A stretch of DNA of 27,453 nucleotides. Origin: a virus. The position numbers and the translations under genes are program-made. The stretch spans positions 1 through 27,453 of IMG/VR virus record IMGVR_UViG_3300046463_000235. One strand, given 5' to 3'. The stretch's first letter is position 1. The number at the start of each line of letters is the position of its first letter. A model generated the notes under the pieces. It worked only from the letters and a program-made list of their open reading frames with translations, had not been told where the DNA came from and made no database searches. Of the stretch, positions 13,608-21,161 are shown in pieces.

Positions 13608-14357
13608 ATCACTGCGCTGGATTTAATTTCAAGCTCCATGCGTTTGATAGGTGCCCTCGCAAGCGGAGAAACGCCTACAGGTGCGGAGGCATCGGACTCA
13701 CTTACTGTCTTAAACGCCATGCTCGATAGCTGGGCAGCCGACCGTTTGATGGTCTTTACCGTCGCCATTGATGAATTTGCGCTCGTTCCGCTTCAGCAGA
13801 CCTACACGTATGGAGTTGGAGGGAATTTCAACGCGGCACGGCCTCCGAGGATCGACCGAATCAGCATCGTTTCGCTAACGAATCCGGCACAGCCTCTCGA
13901 ACTCCCGATTGACTACTATACGGGCCTCGACTGGCAGCAAGTTCCGGTGAAGAACATTCAAACCACGCTTCCACAGGCGGTTTATGACGATCAAGCGTTC
14001 CCGCTTCGGAATTTGAGCTTCTGGCCGATCCCGACAGTCGTGGTCAACACCAGAATCTATCGCTGGGCGCAGCTTACGAGCTATCCGAATCTTGTAACCG
14101 ACATCACCTACCCGCCTGGGTACATCGAAGCCTTGCGCTACAACCTGGCTGTGCGGCTCATGGCCGAGTTTCCGGGCGGCTTTGATCCAGTCATGTCGGC
14201 CACTACGGCCCCGCTGGCTGCGGAGTCGCTGGCGCGAGTGAAGAGCATGAACTTGCCGTTGATTGAAGCGTTCTGCGATGCGGCGCTGACAGCAAGAAAC
14301 GTCAGGTACAACTATTATTCCGACACTCCGGTAGGCGGGCAGGGAGCGAGGTGGTAA
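13608..14357 (+). CDS. Head-closure / tail accessory protein, P22 gp4-like
   Basis: The product resembles the P22_Tail-4 family, ring proteins that bind the portal after packaging and start tail assembly. Signature: LDLISSSMRLIGALASGETP followed by AEASDSLTVLNAMLDSW. The first ATG in frame is 13638, but that would remove ITALDLISSS, a stretch that the family normally has. A strong GGGAGG (13597-13602) lies five bases before ATC 13608, so either a rare ATC start is used or the original ATG was damaged at the HNH junction. The rest (YTYGVGGNFNAARPPRIDRI; YPPGYIEALRYNLAVRLMAE) is intact. It is longer (about 249 residues) than P22 gp4 (166). Confidence 0.85.
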   Translation: MTALDLISSSMRLIGALASGETPTGAEASDSLTVLNAMLDSWAADRLMVFTVAIDEFALVPLQQTYTYGVGGNFNAARPPRIDRISIVSLTNPAQPLELPIDYYTGLDWQQVPVKNIQTTLPQAVYDDQAFPLRNLSFWPIPTVVVNTRIYRWAQLTSYPNLVTDITYPPGYIEALRYNLAVRLMAEFPGGFDPVMSATTAPLAAESLARVKSMNLPLIEAFCDAALTARNVRYNYYSDTPVGGQGARW

Positions 14358-14360
14358 GCC

Positions 14361-16322
14361 TTGCAACCATTTGACCTCGTAGGGCCAAGCTATACCAGCC
14401 AATCTCCGAATCTCGCCGATCAGCTTACAATGAACTGGTATCCCGAGAGTTCGGAAGGCGAAGGCCAATCTCCGGCGGCGCTGTACCCGACTCCAGGCAC
14501 GGCGGTATTCTGCGACACCGGGAACACTCCGATTCGTGGTGAAATTACCGCAAATGACCGAACTTTTGTCGTGGCAGGCAGCCGATTCTTTGAAATCCTG
14601 TCGAACGGCACGAAGACTCAGTTCGGAACGGTCGTAAACGATAGCAAACCCGTCTCGATGGTAGCCGGAAGCTCGCAAATCCTCATAGCCAGTGCTGGCA
14701 ATGTTTACGTATTTGACTTTTCAACCGGGCTTTTGACTACTTCGACCATTAATGTCGGTGGGCAGAACGGTGTGGCTTCGAGTTCACTCGGATCGGGCGG
14801 CACCGGATATTCGGTCAACGATCAATTCACCATCAACGGTGGCAATTCCGACGCTGTGGGGATTGTCGATACGCTCTCCGGCAGCGCCGTGGCGACCTAC
14901 CACTTAACGAGCGTTGGGACAGCTTATGCGATCGCTACCGTGTCCACGACGAACAACACAGGCACAGGCTCGGGCCTGACCATCAACATTCTAACGGTCG
15001 GCGGAGGATACCAGATCAACGACACAGGCACGGTCAATGGCGGGTCGGTTCTCGCAACGTACATTGTGAATACTGTAGATGCGAACGGAAACGTCCTAAC
15101 CTACACGATTACAAGCCCCGGAAGCGGGTACATGATTACCACCGGCGAACCAACGGCGACCGGAGGCTCGCAACCTGGAATCGGAGACGGATTCACGATC
15201 AATGTCACCGGGACGGGAACAGCAAACACATTCATGGCGCTTCCGGCTGGCACGCTCCTCGGGTCTGTATCTTTTGTCGCATACGTCGAGGGCTTTTTCG
15301 TAGCACTCTTGTCCAGCTCCAATCAATTTCAATGGTCCGCGCCTCTCGATGCGACAAGCTGGGACCCGCTCGACACAAACCGAGTCTCTGTGTTTGCCGG
15401 AAATGTGCTTTCGATGTTCGCCGATCACAATGAATTGTGGTTTTGGGGTGAACGGCAGACCCAGCCCTACTTCCTCTCCGGCGGTCCTAACACATTTGAC
15501 ATTATTCAGGGCGGCTTCATGGAAGCAGGTATATTCGCGCCGAATAGCCCTGTACGCCTCGACAACTCGATCTTCTGGCTTGGAGGAGACGAACGCGGCG
15601 CTGGCGTGGTGTGGCGCGCGAACGGCTACACTCCGGCGAGAGTGTCGAACCATGCTATCGAGTTTGCGCTTCAAGGCTACTTGACTACATTCGGGGCGGT
15701 CGGACTTTCCGATGCGGTCGGCTATTCCTATCAGGATCAAGGGCATGGCTTCTATGTTCTGTACTTCCCGACAGCGAATGCCACCTGGGTCTATGACGTG
15801 GCAACCGGGATGTGGCATCAAAGGGGCTTCTGGAACGCGACTAACGGAGTATTTACCGCGCATCACAGCCAGAACCATACCTTCAACTTCGGGAAGCATC
15901 TGGTCGGAGACTGGTCGAGCGGCAAAGTCTACAATATGTCGATTTCTTTGTTCACGGATGGGGAAGATGTAATCCGGCGGGTGAGACGCACTCGGCACGC
16001 TTCCTCGGATCAGAGCTTCGTATTCTTCAAGACCTTGCAGATTTATGCCGAGACGGGCGTTGGGCCGATGCCTCCATTGCTTGACGGTGGCGGCAATCCA
16101 CGCGACCCGATGATTAATTTAAGGTGGAGCAATGATGGCGGCCATCAGTGGAGCAATGAATTATCTGCCGGGATTGGCCAAGCTGGAAACTACGGTCAAC
16201 GAGTAATGTTTAGGCGTTTAGGTCGAGGCCGCTCAAGAGTCTGGGAAGTGAGTGCTTCCGACCCGGTTCCTTATCGACTTGTCGGGGCTTATCTCGATGT
16301 GAGCGCCGGAGAGGGGGCTTAG
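14361..16322 (+). CDS. Packaged-DNA stabilisation / tail protein, P22 gp10-like, with inserted repeats
   Basis: The start (MQPFDLVGPSYTSQSPNLAD, then TMNWYPE) and the core (NQFQWSAPLDATSWDPLD; GNVLSMFADHNELWFWGERQ; QPYFLSGGPNTFDII; VYDVATGMWHQRGF) match the P22 gp10-like family. These are beta-propeller-like proteins that cap the gp4 ring and keep DNA in the head. P22 gp10 is about 472 residues; this one is 653. The extra length is mostly a Gly/Thr/Asn-rich insertion at about residues 131-288 containing two tandem copies of a ~70-residue unit. TTG 14361 is the start, with GAGGTGG about 6 bases upstream. The gene follows the gp4-like gene as in P22. Confidence 0.88.
   Translation: MQPFDLVGPSYTSQSPNLADQLTMNWYPESSEGEGQSPAALYPTPGTAVFCDTGNTPIRGEITANDRTFVVAGSRFFEILSNGTKTQFGTVVNDSKPVSMVAGSSQILIASAGNVYVFDFSTGLLTTSTINVGGQNGVASSSLGSGGTGYSVNDQFTINGGNSDAVGIVDTLSGSAVATYHLTSVGTAYAIATVSTTNNTGTGSGLTINILTVGGGYQINDTGTVNGGSVLATYIVNTVDANGNVLTYTITSPGSGYMITTGEPTATGGSQPGIGDGFTINVTGTGTANTFMALPAGTLLGSVSFVAYVEGFFVALLSSSNQFQWSAPLDATSWDPLDTNRVSVFAGNVLSMFADHNELWFWGERQTQPYFLSGGPNTFDIIQGGFMEAGIFAPNSPVRLDNSIFWLGGDERGAGVVWRANGYTPARVSNHAIEFALQGYLTTFGAVGLSDAVGYSYQDQGHGFYVLYFPTANATWVYDVATGMWHQRGFWNATNGVFTAHHSQNHTFNFGKHLVGDWSSGKVYNMSISLFTDGEDVIRRVRRTRHASSDQSFVFFKTLQIYAETGVGPMPPLLDGGGNPRDPMINLRWSNDGGHQWSNELSAGIGQAGNYGQRVMFRRLGRGRSRVWEVSASDPVPYRLVGAYLDVSAGEGA
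14793..15209 (+). repeat. Two tandem ~70-residue units inside the gp10-like gene
   Basis: Unit 1 (14793-14996) and unit 2 (14997-15209) share the pattern G-x-GY-x-[IV]-ND-x-x-T-[IV]-NGG. Both then have a TY-x-[IL]-TS motif (TYHLTSVGTAY; TYTITSPGSGY), an I-[AT]-T step and a closing TIN-[IV]. Their DNA is diverged, so the duplication is old. The units break the gp10 family core and probably form surface-exposed beta domains. Confidence 0.7.
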
Positions 16323-16561
16323 TGGCTATTTTCGATGCTCCTCCAGTTCGCACGGCCTTCCCGGATGCAAAGGCATGGCAGGGAACAGGCACTCCGGCAT
16401 GGGCCTGGGTGAAGTGGTTTCAGGCGATCACGGACAGATTCAACGCCCTTTTCGTGACTCCTCCGATTGTTACCGGATCGAGGGGCGGAAACGTGGCCTT
16501 GACAAATCTTTTACAATCTCTAGACAGGCAAGGTTACATCAAGGACAGCACAACGCCATGA
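16322..16561 (+). CDS. 79-residue tail-region protein
   Basis: A GTG at 16322 overlaps the gp10-like stop (TAGTG), a sign of translational coupling. The product is compact: APPVRTAFPDAKAWQGTGTP, then WVKWFQAITDRFNALFVTPP and LTNLLQSLDRQGYIKD. Small proteins with this Trp-rich middle often follow gp10-like genes in related phages, but their role is not known to me. No membrane helix or signal. Stop and next start overlap (ATGA). Confidence 0.7.
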   Translation: MAIFDAPPVRTAFPDAKAWQGTGTPAWAWVKWFQAITDRFNALFVTPPIVTGSRGGNVALTNLLQSLDRQGYIKDSTTP

Positions 16562-16701
16562 TCTGGTTTCATGAAAACAATCACGGAAAGCAGTTCGCTA
16601 TAAAGTTGGCATGGTTCGCCATTGCTTATGCTTATGACATTCAGATCGACAGATGCAGGTTTCTGTTCAGATTTGGGAAATGGCGCGTGAGTCTTCCATG
16701 A
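16558..16701 (+). CDS. 47-residue basic/aromatic small protein
   Basis: The ATG overlaps the previous stop and the TGA overlaps the next ATG, giving an exact fit. The product (MIWFHENNHGKQFAIKLAWF, then AIAYAYDIQIDRCRFLFRFG) is aromatic and basic, ending KWRVSLP. Similar short sequences with a WFHEN start and a DI-x-x-D-x-x-R-x-R-x-FRFG-x-W end accompany phage structural operons. Function unknown. Confidence 0.6.
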   Translation: MIWFHENNHGKQFAIKLAWFAIAYAYDIQIDRCRFLFRFGKWRVSLP

Positions 16702-17048
16702 TTACAGTCGAACGATTGCCGGACAACGAATACGACACGCTGATGAGCATTGAAGAGGGCTATGTCCCCGATCCGCAGGCTAGCATTGTGGTGGTCGCCA
16801 AATTCCAGGGCGACATCATCGGGCGCATGATGCTGATCGGAGTGAAACATATTGAAGCGGCTTGGATCAATGAACGATTCCGAAGCGGCACTCTTCTTGA
16901 ACGCCTGACGGCGGAAATGGAAAAGCACGCTCGGGCGGCGGGAATAAAAACTGTTTTCGTTTATTCGCAGACGAGTGAAATGGACGGTTACGTCGAACGC
17001 CTCGGCTATGAGCGGTCGCCTCTCCGGGTGTTCAGGAAGGACTTGTAA
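16698..17048 (+). CDS. GNAT-fold acetyltransferase-like protein
   Basis: The 116-residue product (ATG 16698, overlapping the previous stop) has a GNAT-like arrangement. MITVERLPDNEYDTLMSIEE is strand and helix one, IVVVAKFQGDIIGRMMLIG gives the central strands, and RSGTLLERLTAEMEKHARAA occupies the cofactor-helix position. IKTVFVYSQTSEMDGYVERL and GYERSPLRVFRKDL form the C-terminal part. GNAT enzymes transfer acetyl groups from acetyl-CoA to amines. The classical Q/RxxGxG/A loop is degenerate, so activity is doubtful. GNAT-like genes recur at this spot, between tail and ejection genes, in related phages. An in-frame ATG at 16653 is less likely because it overlaps the small gene upstream. Confidence 0.7.
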   Translation: MITVERLPDNEYDTLMSIEEGYVPDPQASIVVVAKFQGDIIGRMMLIGVKHIEAAWINERFRSGTLLERLTAEMEKHARAAGIKTVFVYSQTSEMDGYVERLGYERSPLRVFRKDL

Positions 17049-17836
17049 TGCCAATCGCGGCAGTTATCGGCGGTGTCAGTTCCCTTGTTGGGGACGTAAT
17101 TGGAGCGCATTCCGCAAGCAAGGCAGCCGCAGCACAGGCAGCAGCCGCAGCGCAGGCGCAACAGCTTGAACAGCAGAACGCGAATCAGGCACTTGGTCTT
17201 CAGCGTGGAGCGCAGGGCCAATCGCAGGCCAATCTTAGCCCTTACGTGCAATCCGGGCAGATGGCTCTTGGTCGATTGGGTGCCATGCAGGCGTTCAGCG
17301 CACCGACAGCCCAACAGGCTGCCGAGACGCCTGGTTATCAGTTCCAGCTTACACAGGGACTCAAAGCCTTGCAGAACTCAGCAGCAGCTCGGGGAGGACT
17401 TCTCTCCGGCGGCACGTCGAAAGCAATCAACGATTACGCTCAGGGGCAGGCTGCATCGAACTACGGGAACACTTACAACCGGGCATTGCAGACCTACCAG
17501 ACGAATTTCGGGAATCAATACTCGCTTGCCGGACAGGGACTCGGAGCAGCTACGAATCTCAGCAGCCTCGGGCAACAGAACGCTAATGCAAGCTCGGGAG
17601 TGCTCGAAAACTCAGCTAATGCACAGGCGCAGGCTCTTGAGAATGCAGGCGCAGCGCGAGCAAGCGGCTATGCAGCGCAGGGAAACATTCTTGGTGGAGC
17701 AGTCTCAGGATTCGGGAACGCCATCGGAAATCAGATACAGCTCTCGCAAATGGGGAAATCGCAATTCCCGGCTGGGTATAACCCTGGCGGCGGGCCAGCA
17801 CAGTTATACGGGAACGATGTAACCGGGATTCGGTAA
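17048..17836 (+). CDS. DNA transfer / ejection protein (first internal virion protein)
   Basis: The start overlaps the previous stop (TAATG). The N-terminus is a hydrophobic Gly/Val stretch (MPIAAVIGGVSSLVGDVIGA) followed by Ala/Gln-rich helix (SKAAAAQAAAAAQAQQLEQQ). The middle has ARGGLLSGGTSKAINDYAQG and YGNTYNRALQTYQTNFGNQY, the pattern of small internal proteins that databases often name DNA transfer protein p32. In podoviruses such proteins are packed in the head and ejected to help DNA cross the cell envelope. It is followed by two more large Gln/Ala-rich proteins, the usual set of three. The exact role is inferred. Confidence 0.75.
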   Translation: MPIAAVIGGVSSLVGDVIGAHSASKAAAAQAAAAAQAQQLEQQNANQALGLQRGAQGQSQANLSPYVQSGQMALGRLGAMQAFSAPTAQQAAETPGYQFQLTQGLKALQNSAAARGGLLSGGTSKAINDYAQGQAASNYGNTYNRALQTYQTNFGNQYSLAGQGLGAATNLSSLGQQNANASSGVLENSANAQAQALENAGAARASGYAAQGNILGGAVSGFGNAIGNQIQLSQMGKSQFPAGYNPGGGPAQLYGNDVTGIR

Positions 17837-17849
17837 AACGGAGGATAAG

Positions 17850-19346
17850 TTGGGCAGCATTCCGCTCGTAGCACTTGCAGTCAGACCGCAGCCCTACCAA
17901 GACCCGATTGCGAATCAGCAACGGTTGATGAGTCTTCGTGCGCTCGGGCAATCGACTGAACAGCAGGCGGCGCTTGCTCCGGGTGTGCAACAACTTCAAC
18001 AGCAAGCTATTCAGACTGGACAAGTGGATATTGAAAAGCAAAAACGCGCATTAGCGGATCAAGACGCCTTGACAAAAGCCATGCAGCAATGGGATGGCAA
18101 AGATTATACGCAAATACCAGCACTCGTAATGAAGAACGGTGGTTCTTTTAATGCAATCTCCTCGGCCACTCAGAATATTATCTCCCAAAGGGAAAAGGCT
18201 GCGGAAACGGCCAAAAATGCGGCTCAGGCGCAAAGCGACGAAACCAACGCTGAAATAAAGAAGAATGACGAATACCGAGGACGTTTGCAGGACATCATCT
18301 CGGCCCCGACAGATCAGAAGCAGACTCTCTGGGATCAGGAAGTAACAAAAGAAGAGCAGGCCGGAACGATTCAGCCGGGGCAGATGTCGCACACTTATCC
18401 AGGAGATGCCGAAGCAACCTCTCTGGCGAATCACTTTGCGTTGGCTTCTCAGCTTCACAAGGAAGCGAAGGACGCGCAGGAGACAGCGAACCAAGAGCAG
18501 GAAAGAAAGCAAGCCGTAGCGAATGCAGCCGAGACAGCCAGACATAATCGGGCAATGGAAGGCATTCAAAGCGGTGGGGCTGCCGGTGCATTGACTGACG
18601 AAGCCACGGACCAAGCAGCCCAACGGTATTCAACATCGGGGCAGCTCCCGCCAACGGGACGCGGAGCTGCTGGACTCGCTCAGACGCGCAAGATCATCAA
18701 TCGTTCGGCGGAACTGAATCCAGGTCAAGTGCTCGCGGCGAACTCGGCGGAATTCAAGGCGAATCAGCAATCGCTGTCAAAGATTCAATCGAACTTCGAT
18801 CAGGTTACGGCTTTCGAGAACACAGCCGGAAAGAACCTCGACATTTTCCTGAACACAGCAAAGAAGCTGGATGATTCCGGCAGCCCGTGGGTCAATAAGC
18901 CGTGGCGCGACGTACAATCCGGTCTTGCCGGGAATCCAGACCTCGCAGCCTACAACACGGCTCGCACTACGGCCCTGACGGAAATCGCAAAAGTGCTAAA
19001 CAGTTCAAACGCCTCGGGCGTGCTCTCAGATTCAGCGCGCGCTGAAGTCAGCGGCCTAATCGGACCTAATTCTTCACTGAAACAAGTGGAATCTGCCGCG
19101 AACATTCTCAAGCAAGACATGGCGAATCGGCATCAGGCTTACCAGCAGCAGATCGGCGACATTCAAAAGAGGCTAGGGGGAGCGCAAGGAGGTGGTCAAA
19201 CGCAGTCCGGCGCTCCTTCCGCTTTGCCTCAAGGTGGCGGGAAAGTCATCGACAAGGCCACGGCACAGCAGTTTTATCAGCAAGCCGGAAACGATCCAGA
19301 CAAGGCTCGACAACTCGCAATTCAGAATGGATGGAAACTGCAATAA
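17850..19346 (+). CDS. Ejection-type internal virion protein, 498 residues
   Basis: TTG 17850 is fixed by GGAGG nine bases upstream. The product is Gln/Ala-rich and almost entirely helical. Coiled-coil segments (QAALAPGVQQLQQQAIQTGQ; EKAAETAKNAAQAQSDETNA; EAKDAQETANQEQERKQAVA) are followed by a more ordered helical part (about 290-440: SFNAISSATQNII lies earlier, and AGKNLDIFLNTAKKLDDSGS, ARAEVSGLIGPNSSLKQVES come later). The C-terminus has DKATAQQFYQQAGNDPDKAR. This resembles P22 gp20/gp16-type and T7 core-type ejection proteins in size, composition and position. Direct family matching is not possible by eye. Confidence 0.72.
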   Translation: MGSIPLVALAVRPQPYQDPIANQQRLMSLRALGQSTEQQAALAPGVQQLQQQAIQTGQVDIEKQKRALADQDALTKAMQQWDGKDYTQIPALVMKNGGSFNAISSATQNIISQREKAAETAKNAAQAQSDETNAEIKKNDEYRGRLQDIISAPTDQKQTLWDQEVTKEEQAGTIQPGQMSHTYPGDAEATSLANHFALASQLHKEAKDAQETANQEQERKQAVANAAETARHNRAMEGIQSGGAAGALTDEATDQAAQRYSTSGQLPPTGRGAAGLAQTRKIINRSAELNPGQVLAANSAEFKANQQSLSKIQSNFDQVTAFENTAGKNLDIFLNTAKKLDDSGSPWVNKPWRDVQSGLAGNPDLAAYNTARTTALTEIAKVLNSSNASGVLSDSARAEVSGLIGPNSSLKQVESAANILKQDMANRHQAYQQQIGDIQKRLGGAQGGGQTQSGAPSALPQGGGKVIDKATAQQFYQQAGNDPDKARQLAIQNGWKLQ

Positions 19347-20867
19347 ATGGCCGACGATATATTCAGCCAAGTGCATCAAGAGGCTCAGGCGCAGCAAGCG
19401 TCTCAGAATGACGTGTTTTCACAGATACACACCGAGGCTCAACCGCCGTCTGCGTCTATGCTCGATAAACTGTCCAGCGGCATCACATCGGCATGGAAAG
19501 CAATGCCAGTCGGCATGATTAGCGAGATGAATCAACACATTGGAGACTGGGCCAATCAAAAGGCCGAGCAAAACAGGCAGGAGAATCTAGCGGCAGTCGC
19601 CAAGGGCCAGCCCCAACCGCACAGCGAAGTCACGAATACAGCCCTCGGGATGCTCGGAAGTGCTGGGAAAATGGGCACTGTCACTCCGACACAGGGCGCT
19701 ATTGCTGGAGCTGCCGTGCTTGCCCCGGAAGTTGTCGGTCCTGCTCTCGTAGCGCATGGCGGCTATACGGCAATCAAGAATGCGCCCGCAGCGATTCAAG
19801 GGAATCCAGATGCGGCAGAAGCCTCGTTGACTGGCGCAGCCGAAGCAGCGGGCGGCGGTGCGATGACAGGAGAGGCGCTTGCTGGTGGCCTGAAGAATAC
19901 CAATATAGGAAAAGTTGTTCAAAAAGCGAATCCTGGCGAACTTGTGCGCGACATTACCGGCACCACACCGGAAAGAATCGCTGAACTTCAGCAGGTTCCT
20001 CAGAAAATATCTGACATTCGCCAGTTGGCGGTGGACGCAGAAGCAAAAGCAAAAGCAGCAGCTAAAGCTGCCTACCCAGACATCAAGACGCCAGTGAAAA
20101 TTGGGCCTCCAGTTTCCGAGGCAGAGCCATTCGATCCGACCGCCACTGTAGATGCGAAACAAACTGAAATTCCTTTCAAGCAAGCCCAGGAAAAGTACAG
20201 CCAGCTTGGGATCGACGCACGCGCAGCGCATATTGCGCGAATGCGAGGGCTTATCACGGGATTCGATGAGGCAGACATTCTGAGACAGAAGTCTGAACTT
20301 GGCGATGCCATGCAGGATGCGGCAGAGGCAGACGGAAAGCTCGATGACTACAACGCAGCGCAAAAACAGTTTCGCCAGTACATGACCGACTTCCATAATA
20401 GAGGGTCGGCTGTGGAACCGCTTCTGGAAGCAAACCCGAGCGATACGGTTAAAATTGCAAATCACTTCCTCAACCCAGATAAGGGAGCGCGGACTGTCAG
20501 CACGCTATCGAAATACGGGATCGACACTTCGCCCATAAATGATCTGCTCTCACGCGGCGCAACACCCCTAAAGATCGACGTAACTGAGGCAACAAAACTT
20601 GCAAAGGTAGGGCCGGAGAGTTACGCGCAGCAAAGATTACAGGAAAGCATTGACCAGGCGGAATTTAATCGCCTGCAATCCAGCGCACAAGCGCGACTGC
20701 CGGCATGGGCCATGCGGAAAACATCGGAACTTCCGCTTGTGCCGGAAGCCTTGCAACCTAACATCCCGACGCGGTTCTTGATATCGAAACTACTGAGGTC
20801 GAACTTCGCAAAAAGTGCCGTCGGAGAGGGAGCAATTCAGTTGCGGAACTTAGGGGCAAAACCGTGA
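19347..20867 (+). CDS. Ejection-type internal virion protein, 506 residues
   Basis: The ATG directly follows the previous stop. The N-terminus contains a 17-residue duplication (DDIFSQVHQEAQ / NDVFSQIHTEAQ). A hydrophobic segment GAIAGAAVLAPEVVGPALVA (about 113-132) could insert in a membrane, which fits an envelope-penetrating ejection protein. The rest is helical and charged (ADILRQKSELGDAMQDAAEA). The C-terminal part includes LPAWAMRKTSELPLVPEALQ. As the third large internal-type protein in a row, it completes an ejection set. No lytic transglycosylase motif is seen. Its 3' end overlaps a convergent reverse-strand gene by 31 bases. Confidence 0.72.
   Translation: MADDIFSQVHQEAQAQQASQNDVFSQIHTEAQPPSASMLDKLSSGITSAWKAMPVGMISEMNQHIGDWANQKAEQNRQENLAAVAKGQPQPHSEVTNTALGMLGSAGKMGTVTPTQGAIAGAAVLAPEVVGPALVAHGGYTAIKNAPAAIQGNPDAAEASLTGAAEAAGGGAMTGEALAGGLKNTNIGKVVQKANPGELVRDITGTTPERIAELQQVPQKISDIRQLAVDAEAKAKAAAKAAYPDIKTPVKIGPPVSEAEPFDPTATVDAKQTEIPFKQAQEKYSQLGIDARAAHIARMRGLITGFDEADILRQKSELGDAMQDAAEADGKLDDYNAAQKQFRQYMTDFHNRGSAVEPLLEANPSDTVKIANHFLNPDKGARTVSTLSKYGIDTSPINDLLSRGATPLKIDVTEATKLAKVGPESYAQQRLQESIDQAEFNRLQSSAQARLPAWAMRKTSELPLVPEALQPNIPTRFLISKLLRSNFAKSAVGEGAIQLRNLGAKP
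19353..19457 (+). repeat. Duplicated 17-residue N-terminal motif
   Basis: Residues 3-19 and 21-37 of the 506-residue internal protein share the pattern [DN]-D-[IV]-FSQ-[VI]-H-x-EAQ followed by a polar stretch ending in AS. The DNA copies (19353-19403 and 19407-19457) differ at many synonymous and some coding positions. Short repeated D-[IV]-F-x-x-[VI] motifs can act as docking or processing signals, but none is established here. Confidence 0.6.
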
Positions 20868-20986
20868 CGAATTCCGTAGAGATGGTCGATCATTTTGGCG
20901 AATGAATAGAGCGCCAGTGACAAGCATCCGGCACCTACAAGGAAAATGAACCATATGGAAGCAATCAAAAACGCGAGATGGAACAT
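20837..20986 (-). CDS. 49-residue single-pass membrane protein
   Basis: The ATG at 20986 overlaps the stop of the upstream reverse-strand gene (TAATG), with GGGG-TGAAG ahead of it. The product has one long hydrophobic helix (FHLAFLIASIWFIFLVGAGC, then LSLALYSF) and a basic, aromatic C-terminus (MIDHLYGIRHGFAPKFRN). Its 3' end runs 31 bases into the end of the forward ejection gene. In late-gene context a small membrane protein could be a lysis factor or an anti-superinfection protein, but no family is recognised. The plus-strand frame in this interval looks non-coding. Confidence 0.5.
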   Translation of the reverse strand: MFHLAFLIASIWFIFLVGAGCLSLALYSFAKMIDHLYGIRHGFAPKFRN

Positions 20987-21105
20987 TACTTCACCCCTTT
21001 CGGCGCTCGGAAAGCGTGTTCTCGATACGCGTCTCGGGCTTTCTTGGCTTCTCGGACGATCTCGGCGTCGGTTATCGGCAGCGGGTACATCGGATTCATG
21101 TTCAT
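20986..21105 (-). CDS. 39-residue helical protein
   Basis: An ATG at 21105 opens a frame that ends by overlapping the membrane-protein start. The product begins MNMNPMYPLPITDAEIV and continues as an amphipathic, charged helix (REAKKARDAYREHAFRAPKG). There is no clear ribosome-binding site. A promoter-like pair of hexamers ends only about 8 bases before the ATG, so the mRNA may be nearly leaderless. Other in-frame ATGs (21099, 21090) are possible starts. Function unknown. Confidence 0.48.
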   Translation of the reverse strand: MNMNPMYPLPITDAEIVREAKKARDAYREHAFRAPKGVK

Positions 21106-21113
21106 ATGAGCCA

Positions 21114-21142
21114 AGTGTACATAGCCGGATATTCGGTGTAAA
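21114..21142 (-). promoter_or_regulatory. Candidate promoter of the reverse micro-operon
   Basis: On the reverse strand TTTACA (21142-21137) and TACACT (21119-21114) are separated by exactly 17 bases, matching five and four positions of the sigma-70 hexamers. Transcription would start near 21107, about two bases before the ATG of the 39-residue gene. It would therefore drive the two-gene unit at 20837-21105 against the direction of the late operon. Confidence 0.4.
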
Positions 21143-21158
21143 GGGTACTTTAGTACCC
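21143..21158. promoter_or_regulatory. Inverted repeat GGGTACT-TT-AGTACCC
   Basis: A perfect seven-base inverted repeat with a two-base centre lies directly next to the candidate reverse promoter -35 and only three bases before the GTG of the forward tail-fibre gene. As DNA it could be a regulator binding site for both directions. As forward mRNA it would fold the start region and hide the AAGGG that might serve as ribosome-binding site. Confidence 0.5.
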
Positions 21159-21161
21159 ATT

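Noticed and set aside
13123-13626. 167-codon forward frame
   Set aside because: It is the complement of the HNH gene, whose catalytic and helix-turn-helix motifs are clear on the reverse strand.
15096-15998. 300-codon reverse frame
   Set aside because: It lies wholly within the gp10-like gene, has no recognisable motif and shows antisense-like composition.
19587-20465. 292-codon reverse frame rich in Cys, Arg and Phe
   Set aside because: It is antisense to the ejection protein gene; its composition is that expected from complementing Gln/Ala-rich coding DNA.
20946-21161. 5' extension of the fibre gene frame (start at ATG 20946 or 20955)
   Set aside because: The translation is Arg/Ser-rich and unlike a protein, and it would place the signal-like segment about 75 residues in. 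The opposite strand holds two better, overlapping frames.
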